Origin: Methylococcales bacterium
GTDB taxonomy: Bacteria > Pseudomonadota > Gammaproteobacteria > Methylococcales > Methylomonadaceae
DNA: 15,702 nucleotides
Reading direction: 5' to 3'
Assembly (NCBI GenBank): GCA_023134955.1
Contig: JAGLUC010000134.1
Location: 1 to 15,702 of the forward strand
Shown piece after piece: positions 1 to 5,543 of this stretch (within the stretch, counting starts at the first letter, position 1; the number at the start of each line of letters is the position of its first letter). The position numbers and the translations under genes are program-made. Below the pieces are notes generated by a model. The model was not told where the DNA came from. It made no database searches and worked only from the letters and a program-made list of their open reading frames with translations.

Positions 1-12
1 GATAATGAAATC

Positions 13-39
13 CCCGTATTCCACTTCGTTTCATGTGGG
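13..39. repeat. Imperfect hairpin, REP-like
   Basis: CCCGTAT at 13-19 can pair with ATGTGGG at 33-39 (7 pairs, two of them G-U as plus-strand RNA). The composition, with an inner CCACTTCGTTTC and a flanking GGGCTAC, resembles dispersed extragenic palindromes found in many copies in proteobacterial genomes. That resemblance is from memory; copy number cannot be judged from one window. Confidence 0.3.
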
Positions 40-170
40 CTACATGATTAAAATAATTCGTTATTAATTAATCAAACCAATGTTGCCTCCTAGTGGTTTG
101 TAACTTTGGTTTAATGAATATATTAAAGTATAGTTCTCGCGGTCTCCGTCAATGCAATTAAATTAAGCAC

Positions 171-234
171 TGGGGCGCAGGTCTTTAGCCTGCTTTTTTA
201 ACTTTATCAGATGAAGGCTAAAGCCTTCGCCCCA
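171..234. repeat. Large inverted repeat (about 20-bp arms), REP/MITE-like
   Basis: The left arm 171-191 starts TGGGGCG and ends CTTTAGCCT. The right arm 215-234 starts AGGCTAAAG and ends CGCCCCA. They are reverse complements except for one C/A difference and one extra T, with a 23-nt spacer. The arms are much GC-richer than the flanks. It may be a dispersed extragenic palindrome or a strong bidirectional transcription barrier. A 9-bp piece of the same sequence (TGGGGCGAA) recurs at 7553-7561 between queF and the helicase gene. Confidence 0.6.
177..199 (+). terminator. Rho-independent terminator of an upstream gene
   Basis: GCAGG (177-181), a 7-nt loop and CCTGC (189-193) form a perfect 5-bp GC-rich stem followed directly by six T residues (194-199). 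It uses the same bases as the left arm of the larger inverted repeat at 171-234, so the two structures exclude each other. Most simply it ends the transcript of whatever gene lies to the left of the window. Confidence 0.5.
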
Positions 235-309
235 AAATCAATAAGCTATATTTCTTAACTTAATGGTAGTGATGGTCACCGTGGGAATGATAGCTGATAA
301 ATACTAATC

Positions 310-331
310 AAACCAAAATGCTGGTTTTTTT
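310..331 (+). terminator. Weak U-tailed hairpin just before nirF
   Basis: AAACCA (310-315) and TGGTTT (322-327) form a 6-bp stem with a 6-nt loop, and the T run continues to 331. Only two G-C pairs support it, so it would be a weak terminator or a leader attenuator. It lies 28 bp before the nirF start codon. Confidence 0.25.
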
Positions 332-359
332 CAAACAACTTATTCCCCCACTTTGAAGT

Positions 360-1529
360 ATGACAAAATTCAGATTAGCATTCTTTATGTGCTTAATAAC
401 TTCATATAGTGCCTATGCTGAATATCGTGCAACAGGCGATTTAGGCGTTGTCATTGAGCGTGCAAAAGGCAGTGTTCTGATTATTAATACCTCTCAGCGA
501 ACTAAATTGTCACAAATACAAGCATTAGGTGATTTATCCCATGCATCCGTGGTATTTTCTCGTGACCAACGCTATGCCTTTATTTTTGGCAGAGACGGTG
601 GTTTAAGCAAAATTGATTTACTACAAGATAAAATAGATAAGCGAATTATTCAGGCGGGAAATAGTATTGGTGGTGCTATTTCACAAGATGGTCGGTTAAT
701 TGCTGTTTCAAACTATACCCCAGGCGGTATCAAAATTTTCTCAACTGAAACGCTGGAATTAGTGGCTGATATTCCAGCCGAATATGGTGATCACAAACTT
801 TCTAAAGTGGTGGGTTTGGTCGATGCGCCAAACCAGCACTTTGTGTTTAGTTTATTTGATGCGGGTGAAATCTGGTTGGTAGATGTTAATAACCCTAAAA
901 AACCAATAATTACAAAATTTAAGGGTGTTGGTAAACAACCTTATGACGCATTGTTAACACCTGATGGTCGTTATTATATTGCAGGATTATTTGCTGAACA
1001 GGGTTTGGCTTTATTGGATTTATGGAATCCTGAAATAGGTGTCAAACGAATTTTATCTGACTATGGTAAAAAGGATGAAAAGTTGCCTGTATACAAAATG
1101 CCACACCTGGAAGGCTGGGCTGTTGCAGGAGATTTTATGTTGATACCTGCCATAGGTCAGCATCAGGTATTAGTTGTTGATAAACGACTATGGACATTGG
1201 TTAAACGTATTCCCGTAGCAGGACAGCCCGTATTTGTCATGGCTCGACCTGATGGCAGACAAATATGGGTAAATTTTGCTTTTCCAGATAATCAACAACT
1301 ACAAATTATTGATACCAAAGATCTAAAAGTCATTAAATCTTTGCTTCCTGGTAAAGCTGTTTTGCATATGGAGTTTACACCGCGAGGAGAAGAGGTTTGG
1401 GTTTCTATTCGTGATGATAACCAATTGGTTATTTATAACACAGAAAGTTTTAAGGAAATAAAACGCTTAGCTGCCGAAAAACCCAGTGGTATTTTTTTTA
1501 GTTCACGTGCACATAAAATGGGCTTGTAA
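360..1529 (+). CDS. nirF: NirF, periplasmic heme d1 biosynthesis protein
   Basis: The 389-aa product begins with a Sec-type signal peptide (hydrophobic core about 5-17, likely cleavage after AYA around residue 20) and lacks a lipobox cysteine, so a soluble periplasmic protein is expected. The mature part shows repeated blades with DGR/DLW-type turns, as in the eight-bladed beta-propeller shared with NirN and the d1 domain of cytochrome cd1 nitrite reductase. In the family, NirF acts late in making heme d1, the cofactor of NirS. The start is chosen because it gives an intact signal peptide, although no good Shine-Dalgarno sequence precedes it (only GAAG at 355-358, too close). It is the first gene of a nirFDLGHJ operon, 2 bp from nirD. 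NirN, its paralogue, is the main alternative, but the length and the adjacency to nirD favour NirF. Confidence 0.9.
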   Translation: MTKFRLAFFMCLITSYSAYAEYRATGDLGVVIERAKGSVLIINTSQRTKLSQIQALGDLSHASVVFSRDQRYAFIFGRDGGLSKIDLLQDKIDKRIIQAGNSIGGAISQDGRLIAVSNYTPGGIKIFSTETLELVADIPAEYGDHKLSKVVGLVDAPNQHFVFSLFDAGEIWLVDVNNPKKPIITKFKGVGKQPYDALLTPDGRYYIAGLFAEQGLALLDLWNPEIGVKRILSDYGKKDEKLPVYKMPHLEGWAVAGDFMLIPAIGQHQVLVVDKRLWTLVKRIPVAGQPVFVMARPDGRQIWVNFAFPDNQQLQIIDTKDLKVIKSLLPGKAVLHMEFTPRGEEVWVSIRDDNQLVIYNTESFKEIKRLAAEKPSGIFFSSRAHKMGL

Positions 1530-1531
1530 TC

Positions 1532-1987
1532 ATGTTGACTCCAATGCATAAACAATTACTCAATGATTATCAGCAAGATTTTCCTCTATCTCCCACACCC
1601 TATAAAGACATTGCCTTATCATTAGGGATTACGGAAGATGAGGTTTTATTGGCATTTAATGAATTAGCTAATGAACAATTTATTAGCCGTATTGGTTCTA
1701 TTATTGTACCTAATCATATTGGTGTAAGCACCTTGGTAGCGATGGCTATACCTAATGAACAATTACAAATTGTGGCAGATATTGTTAGTCACTATCCAGA
1801 AGTAAACCATAATTATGAAAGAGAAAACCGATTTAACCTTTGGTTTGTATTGATCGCAAAAGATGATGAAGATTTACAATCAGTGATTGAAGCGATAGAA
1901 ATAGAGTCGGGCTTTAAAGCAATGCAATTGCCATTATTAGAAGATTATTTTATTAATTTAGGTTTTGAGATGGATTTTGATGATTGA
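1532..1987 (+). CDS. nirD: NirD, siroheme decarboxylase subunit (AsnC/Lrp-like)
   Basis: The 151-aa product has an N-terminal winged helix-turn-helix (about 20-60) and a C-terminal alpha-beta RAM-like domain, the build of the AsnC/Lrp family and of NirDLGH/AhbAB siroheme decarboxylases. These enzymes remove the C12 and C18 acetate carboxyls of siroheme to give didecarboxysiroheme, the precursor of heme d1, in the cytoplasm. The motif HNYERENRFNLWFV (about 90-105) is shared with NirG below (HNYARNHQLNMWFV) and marks the NirD/NirG-type subunit. Its start lies 2 bp after the nirF stop; a second in-frame ATG (1544) would shorten it by four residues. A stand-alone transcription regulator is unlikely given four such genes between nirF and nirJ. 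D versus G naming rests on gene order. Confidence 0.87.
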   Translation: MLTPMHKQLLNDYQQDFPLSPTPYKDIALSLGITEDEVLLAFNELANEQFISRIGSIIVPNHIGVSTLVAMAIPNEQLQIVADIVSHYPEVNHNYERENRFNLWFVLIAKDDEDLQSVIEAIEIESGFKAMQLPLLEDYFINLGFEMDFDD

Positions 1988-2489
1988 TTTTACTGACCGG
2001 CAATTGATAGAAGTATTACAGGATGGATTGGCAAAGGTCTCAAGGCCTTATGCCTTAATTGGACAGCAGCTTGATATTACTGAAGATGAGGTTATTGTTC
2101 GATTAACCCGACTTAAACAACTAGGCTTAATTAAGCGTTTGGGCGTTATAGTTAATCATGGAAAACTAGGTTATCGTTCTAATGCGATGGTAGTTTTTGA
2201 TGTTCCTAATTATTTGGTTGCACAAATTGCAGGGCATGTCAGTCAGCTTAGTTTTGTCAATCTCTGTTATCTACGCCCTAGAGGTGGTGAACAATGGCCT
2301 TATAACCTCTATTGCATGATTCACGGTAAAAACAGAGAGAAAGTTTTGCAACAACTGGAGCATTTAATTGACTGTTGTGGGTTATCATCAATTAAGCGTG
2401 AGGTATTATTTAGCCGAAAGTGTTTCAAGCAACGGGGTGCTATTTATAAAGTCAGTTTAGAGCAGAAAAAGGTGGTTTCAGATGGATGA
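1980..2489 (+). CDS. nirL: NirL, siroheme decarboxylase subunit (AsnC/Lrp-like)
   Basis: The frame opens with a TTG at 1965, but the ATG at 1980 is the better start. It gives a 169-aa protein aligned with NirH at its N-terminus and an 8-bp overlap with the nirD stop (ATGATTGA), a typical coupling arrangement. It has the winged-helix plus RAM-like build and the motif CYLRPR...WPYNLYCMIHG, which is shared with NirH and marks the NirL/NirH-type subunit. The C-terminal motif LFSRKCFKQRG is intact, unlike in NirH. The family pairs a D/G-type with an L/H-type subunit to decarboxylate siroheme. A basic C-terminal tail (EQKKVVSDG) follows the domain. Confidence 0.86.
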   Translation: MIDFTDRQLIEVLQDGLAKVSRPYALIGQQLDITEDEVIVRLTRLKQLGLIKRLGVIVNHGKLGYRSNAMVVFDVPNYLVAQIAGHVSQLSFVNLCYLRPRGGEQWPYNLYCMIHGKNREKVLQQLEHLIDCCGLSSIKREVLFSRKCFKQRGAIYKVSLEQKKVVSDG

Positions 2490-2925
2490 GATTGATAGAA
2501 AAATCATTAATCATCTGCAAGATGGATTTCCTATTTGCGAATTACCCTATCAAGTTGTTGCCACAGAACTGGGATTAACTGAAGCTGTGTTAATTGAACG
2601 ACTTAAGAGACTGTTAGAAACAGACATACTTTCCCGTTTTGGACCAATGTATCACGCAGAAAAGATGGGAGGAGAATTAACTTTAGCAGCAGTTAAAGCC
2701 CCGCAACAACAGTTTCAACAAATCGCAGAGATTATTAATGCAATGCCTGAAATTGCACATAATTATGCAAGGAATCATCAATTAAATATGTGGTTTGTTA
2801 TCGCAACTGATAAAGCAGAGCGTTTATCTGATGTCATTCAAGAGATTGAACAGAAAACAGCTCTAACCGTTTACAACATGCCTAAAATAAAAGAATATTT
2901 TGTCGGTCTTAAACTGGAAGCCTGA
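2482..2925 (+). CDS. nirG: NirG, siroheme decarboxylase subunit (AsnC/Lrp-like)
   Basis: The 147-aa product is the second NirD/NirG-type subunit, with an N-terminal helix-turn-helix (about 5-50) and HNYARNHQLNMWFV in the C-terminal domain, ending in MPKIKEYFVGLKLEA, which parallels the NirD end. A good ribosome-binding site (AAGGTGG, 2469-2475) stands 6 bp before the ATG, inside the end of nirL, and the genes overlap by 8 bp (ATGGATGA). It presumably pairs with NirH or NirL in the siroheme decarboxylase. D versus G naming rests on order. Confidence 0.86.
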   Translation: MDEIDRKIINHLQDGFPICELPYQVVATELGLTEAVLIERLKRLLETDILSRFGPMYHAEKMGGELTLAAVKAPQQQFQQIAEIINAMPEIAHNYARNHQLNMWFVIATDKAERLSDVIQEIEQKTALTVYNMPKIKEYFVGLKLEA

Positions 2926-3404
2926 TGAATATTGACAAAATAGACCGTCAAATTATCAGCGCAACACAAGCAGGCTTGCCTTTAACGCCACAGCCTTATC
3001 AAACGATTGCTGATGAGCTAGGAATTAGTGCGGAAACAGTCATGCAAAGGCTATCAGACATGCAGGAACAGGGAATTATTCGCCGAATTGGGGCTGTGCC
3101 AAACCATTATCGTCTAGGCTATAAATTTAATGGTATGACTGTTTGGAATATCGCCGATGAATACGTAGATGAAATTGGGGAGCGTGTAGGACAACTGGAT
3201 TTTGTCAGCCATTGTTATCATCGTCCCAGACATTTACCCGAATGGCCATATAATCTATTTGCCATGGTACACAGTAAAACAGAAACGGGGGTTAAACAGC
3301 AACAACAAATCATTGCTGAATTGTTAGGTGAGTTTAATTTAGGACACGATGTTTTATACAGCATAGCTATTTTAAAGAAAACAGGCTTGAGAATAGGAAA
3401 TTAA
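2925..3404 (+). CDS. nirH: NirH, siroheme decarboxylase subunit (AsnC/Lrp-like)
   Basis: The 159-aa product is the second NirL/NirH-type subunit, with a winged helix (about 5-60) and CYHRPRHLPEWPYNLFAMVHS. The start ATG shares one base with the nirG stop (TGATG), so translation is probably coupled. Near the C-terminus the sequence reads LYSIAILKKTGLRI where NirL has LFSRKCFKQRGAIY, so the Arg/Cys-containing segment of NirL is replaced. This may reflect a division of labour between subunits. The role is siroheme decarboxylation with the preceding three genes. Confidence 0.87.
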   Translation: MNIDKIDRQIISATQAGLPLTPQPYQTIADELGISAETVMQRLSDMQEQGIIRRIGAVPNHYRLGYKFNGMTVWNIADEYVDEIGERVGQLDFVSHCYHRPRHLPEWPYNLFAMVHSKTETGVKQQQQIIAELLGEFNLGHDVLYSIAILKKTGLRIGN

Positions 3405-3406
3405 TT

Positions 3407-4555
3407 GTGTTTAGATTAAGTCAGTTTATGCGTGAAGTGTTGAACCCTACCGCTATAAAACCCACTCGCAAACCACCAGGCCCGGTGGTCATCTGGAATT
3501 TAATTCGCCGTTGTAATTTAACCTGTAAGCATTGTTATACCACTTCGGCTGATATTAATTTCCCAGGGGAATTAACAACCCCTGAGATATACAAAGTCAT
3601 GGATGAGCTAAAGAGCTTTAAAGTCCCTGTGTTGATTTTATCAGGTGGAGAACCTTTATTGCACCCTGACATATTTGATATTTCTCATCGAGCCAAATCT
3701 ATGGGATTTTATGTTGCGCTTTCCAGTAACGGCACATTAATTAATAAACAAAACATTAATCAAATTGCCGAAATAAACTATCAATATGTGGGTGTTAGTC
3801 TTGATGGTCTAGCTGCAACCCATGACAAATTCAGACAAAAAAAAGGCTCATTTGCCGATTCGTTAACAGGGATTGGTCTATGTAGAGATAACGGTATTAA
3901 AGCAGGTATCCGTTTCACCTTAACGCAAGATAATGTTGATGATTTCCCTGCCATGCTAAAACTAATGGATGATGAGGATATTGATAAATTTTACTTATCA
4001 CATTTGAACTATGGTGGACGGGGCAATAAAAACCGCAAAGATGATGCTGCTTTTAAAATGACTCGCGAGGTGATGGATCAACTGTTTGAGCAATGCTTGC
4101 AATGGCAGCAGCAAGGAGTAGAACGAGAAATAGTCACAGGTAATAATGATGCAGATGCGGTTTATTTTTTACACTGGGTTAACAATAACTATCCAGAACA
4201 AGTAGAACATATCAAAGCAAAATTGCAACAATGGGGAGGCAACGCATCGGGCGTTAACGTGGCTAATATTGATAATCTGGGCAATGTACATCCCGATACT
4301 TTTTGGTGGAATTATAGCCTGGGTAATGTCAAAGACAGATTGTTTTCTGATATTTGGCGCGATACTTCCGACCCGTTAATGGCAGGTTTAAAAGCGTCAC
4401 CAAGACCTTTGAAAGGGCGTTGTGGATTATGTGCTTATCAGTCTGTTTGCAATGGCAATACCAGAGTGAGGGCACAACAGGTTTATCAAGATCCTTGGCA
4501 AGAAGATCCTGGTTGTTATCTTAATGACGCTGAACTTATAGACTTTATTGATTGA
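3407..4555 (+). CDS. nirJ: NirJ, radical SAM enzyme of heme d1 synthesis
   Basis: The 382-aa product has the radical SAM cysteines in CNLTCKHC (C36, C40, C43) followed by the SAM-binding GGEP loop (LSGGEPLLHP). A C-terminal SPASM-like set (C339, C342, C348, C370) would bind a second Fe-S cluster. The family removes the two propionate side chains of didecarboxysiroheme on the way to heme d1. The start is GTG at 3407: it keeps the FRLSQFMREVLNP segment typical of NirJ N-termini and has AGGAAA (3395-3400) 6 bp upstream. The ATG at 3428 would cut this segment. It is the last gene of the operon, 2 bp after nirH, and is followed by a terminator. AhbD/AhbC-type radical SAM proteins are the alternative, but context makes NirJ clear. 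Confidence 0.92.
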   Translation: MFRLSQFMREVLNPTAIKPTRKPPGPVVIWNLIRRCNLTCKHCYTTSADINFPGELTTPEIYKVMDELKSFKVPVLILSGGEPLLHPDIFDISHRAKSMGFYVALSSNGTLINKQNINQIAEINYQYVGVSLDGLAATHDKFRQKKGSFADSLTGIGLCRDNGIKAGIRFTLTQDNVDDFPAMLKLMDDEDIDKFYLSHLNYGGRGNKNRKDDAAFKMTREVMDQLFEQCLQWQQQGVEREIVTGNNDADAVYFLHWVNNNYPEQVEHIKAKLQQWGGNASGVNVANIDNLGNVHPDTFWWNYSLGNVKDRLFSDIWRDTSDPLMAGLKASPRPLKGRCGLCAYQSVCNGNTRVRAQQVYQDPWQEDPGCYLNDAELIDFID

Positions 4556-4563
4556 ATCTAGCC

Positions 4564-4597
4564 CCAGATCTACATTATAAAGATCTGGTTTTAGTCA
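4564..4597 (+). terminator. Terminator after nirJ
   Basis: CCAGATCT (4564-4571) and AGATCTGG (4581-4588) form a perfect 8-bp stem with a 9-nt loop, followed by TTTT and, after a short break, a second T run. It lies 9 bp beyond the nirJ stop, between two convergent genes, and ends the nir operon. The minus-strand side has no U run directly after the stem. Confidence 0.75.
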
Positions 4598-4601
4598 CTT
4601 T

Positions 4602-4961
4602 TTAACCTTTACCTGGGAGCATACCCACGGTTCCCGGTTTAATTCGTTTGCATTTCACGGTAACATCTTTCAAATAGCATTTTTGTAAGCCTTTTCTATC
4701 AGTACATTCGTTACAGGCAATGTTACCGTTACCTGTAATTTCTTCAAGTCCCCAGCCATAACCTTGTGTCTGACAAAACTTTTTTGAATATTTTTTTATT
4801 TTATAGGGTCTGTTTGCTACTTTTTCAGCCTTGGCTGGTGATTCGCATTTAGCAGAAGGTACAGTATTAGCTATCAAGTCTCTGTAGATATATTCAGTTG
4901 CAAATGAGGGGCTAGAAAAAAAAGATAATGCCAGAATTGCAGCAATCAAATTAAGTCTCAT
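4602..4961 (-). CDS. Exported six-cysteine protein of unknown function
   Basis: I do not recognise this 119-aa protein. It starts with a clear signal peptide (core about 4-17, SPSFA-TE cleavage near residue 21). The mature part is small, strongly basic and has six cysteines (C39, C63, C83, C86, C95, C104), including a CNEC pair. This fits three disulfides or a metal site in the periplasm or outside the cell; no CxxCH heme motif is present. A good ribosome-binding site (GGAG at 4969-4972, 7 bp spacing) supports the start. It lies 46 bp after the 61-aa gene on the same strand, and both probably come from the promoter at 5297-5326. It faces nirJ across the terminator, so a link to denitrification is by neighbourhood only. 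Confidence 0.72.
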   Translation of the reverse strand: MRLNLIAAILALSFFSSPSFATEYIYRDLIANTVPSAKCESPAKAEKVANRPYKIKKYSKKFCQTQGYGWGLEEITGNGNIACNECTDRKGLQKCYLKDVTVKCKRIKPGTVGMLPGKG

Positions 4962-5007
4962 AGGTTTTCTCCACTTTAGTTGTTTTGTGTGATATTTTTT
5001 TAAAAAA

Positions 5008-5193
5008 TTATTCGTAGTCTTGTTTAGTAACGCGAATATCCATGAGGTTACGTTCTTCGACTAATTGGGCTTTAATTGGAGCAAATTTATCATTTTCACT
5101 ACTTTTAACTGCTAGGAGAGCACCTATAAAAACAGCAGCTGTTAGTGCAATATATAAGACGAAATAGTCTTTTTCTTTAGTTTCTTCAGTCAT
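5008..5193 (-). CDS. Small single-pass membrane protein of unknown function
   Basis: The 61-aa product has a charged N-terminus (TEETKEKD), one membrane-spanning segment (about 10-28, FVLYIALTAAVFIGALLAV) and a polar C-terminal tail of about 30 residues. It has no cysteine and I do not recognise the family. AAAGGT (5201-5206) with 7 bp spacing supports the start, and a strong-looking promoter lies about 100 bp upstream. It is the first gene of a likely two-gene unit with the exported six-cysteine protein. Small subunits of respiratory complexes have a similar shape, but no sequence feature proves such a role. Confidence 0.65.
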   Translation of the reverse strand: MTEETKEKDYFVLYIALTAAVFIGALLAVKSSENDKFAPIKAQLVEERNLMDIRVTKQDYE

Positions 5194-5280
5194 TGAATTT
5201 ACCTTTATTATTTTTAAGTAGTGTAGTAATTGATACAGTTAATAGACATTGTTTTAAATAGTAATGCCCCATCTTTATAA

Positions 5281-5293
5281 TATCGATTCGATA
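5281..5293. promoter_or_regulatory. Operator-like palindrome 1
   Basis: TATCGA-T-TCGATA is a perfect 6+1+6 palindrome. On the minus strand it begins 3 bp after the -10 hexamer, so it covers the expected transcription start. A bound protein would block the promoter. The cognate regulator is unknown and is not encoded in this window. Confidence 0.55.
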
Positions 5294-5296
5294 GTG

Positions 5297-5326
5297 ACTA
5301 TAATAAGAATAGTTGCCCTTTGTCAA
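5297..5326 (-). promoter_or_regulatory. Sigma-70 promoter of the small-protein unit
   Basis: Read on the minus strand, TTGACA (5326-5321, perfect -35) is followed after 18 bp by TATAGT (5302-5297, five of six matches to TATAAT). With 17 bp spacing TTATAG is the alternative. The start point would fall near 5290, inside operator-like palindrome 1, giving a leader of roughly 95 nt before the 61-aa gene. Confidence 0.6.
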
Positions 5327-5331
5327 ATAAA

Positions 5332-5344
5332 TATTGATTCGATA
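5332..5344. promoter_or_regulatory. Operator-like palindrome 2
   Basis: TATTGA-T-TCGATA differs from palindrome 1 by one base. It lies 5 bp upstream of the -35 hexamer of the minus-strand promoter. The two palindrome centres are 51 bp apart, close to five helical turns, so dimers bound there could face the same side of the DNA. Confidence 0.55.
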
Positions 5345-5438
5345 TTGGTTTGTTTAGGTAAATGCTTAGTAAAAGAGCTTTACTTACAGTAGCAAAGACA
5401 GGAATAAATGATTGTTTAAAATAGCGAATTGAAATCTA

Positions 5439-5467
5439 TTGACATTGAAGCAAAAAGAATTTAAGTT
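5439..5467 (+). promoter_or_regulatory. Candidate promoter of the 96-aa gene
   Basis: TTGACA (5439-5444) is a perfect -35 hexamer. The -10 is poor: TTTAAG (5460-5465) at 15 bp spacing or TAAGTT (5462-5467) at 17 bp. A start point around 5472-5474 would leave a leader of about 70 nt. Confidence 0.3.
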
Positions 5468-5478
5468 ATGCCAAGCCA

Positions 5479-5491
5479 TATTGAATCGCTA
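5479..5491. promoter_or_regulatory. Degenerate third copy of the operator-like palindrome
   Basis: TATTGA-A-TCGCTA matches palindrome 1 at 10 of 12 half-site positions and lies just downstream of the candidate plus-strand promoter. In AT-rich DNA a chance match of this quality is possible, so this is a weak call. Confidence 0.25.
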
Positions 5492-5543
5492 TCTTTATTG
5501 TGGTGATTGTTTTTATTTCACAAATAAATTCAGGAAGAATCTG

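Larger units (their letters stand above)
1..359. other. Non-coding, palindrome-rich region upstream of nirF
   Basis: No convincing gene is seen on either strand. One plus-strand frame is open from the left edge to a TAA at 49-51, but this is too short to assign to an upstream gene. The stretch holds a REP-like hairpin (13-39), a 7-bp inverted repeat (73-79 with 94-100), a terminator inside a larger inverted repeat (171-234) and a U-tailed hairpin (310-331). Because a terminator-like structure lies at 177-199, the nir genes that follow probably start their own transcript somewhere in 200-359. I could not pick out a convincing -35/-10 pair there. Confidence 0.7.
5194..5543. other. Divergent regulatory region
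   Basis: This 350-bp AT-rich gap separates the minus-strand small-protein unit from the 96-aa gene. It contains a near-consensus sigma-70 promoter (minus strand) flanked by two copies of a 13-bp palindrome, a perfect -35 hexamer on the plus strand (5439-5444), and a degenerate third copy of the palindrome (5479-5491). An open plus-strand frame beginning with TTG at 5439 is not taken as coding, since that TTG is part of the -35 hexamer. Confidence 0.7.

Noticed and set aside
294..311. FNR/DNR-like box upstream of nirF
   Set aside because: TGAT and ATCA occur but are 8 bp apart instead of 4, and the correctly spaced 14-mer (298-311) matches only three of five bases in the left half. Too weak to call.
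1492..1499. T8 tract in nirF and A8 tract in nirJ (3837-3844) as phase-variation sites
   Set aside because: Eight-base runs are expected in AT-rich genes and there is no sign of frameshift or of variable surface function.
1965..1979. TTG start for nirL at 1965
   Set aside because: The ATG at 1980 gives a better aligned N-terminus and the usual short overlap with nirD.
3472..3489. Perfect hairpin ACCACC/GGTGGT near the start of nirJ
   Set aside because: It lies in codons for the conserved KPPGPVV segment and is explained by coding constraint.
5439..5543. N-terminal extension of the 96-aa protein from a TTG at 5439
   Set aside because: The TTG belongs to a perfect -35 hexamer, has no ribosome-binding site, and the extension would hide a clean signal peptide that starts at 5544.
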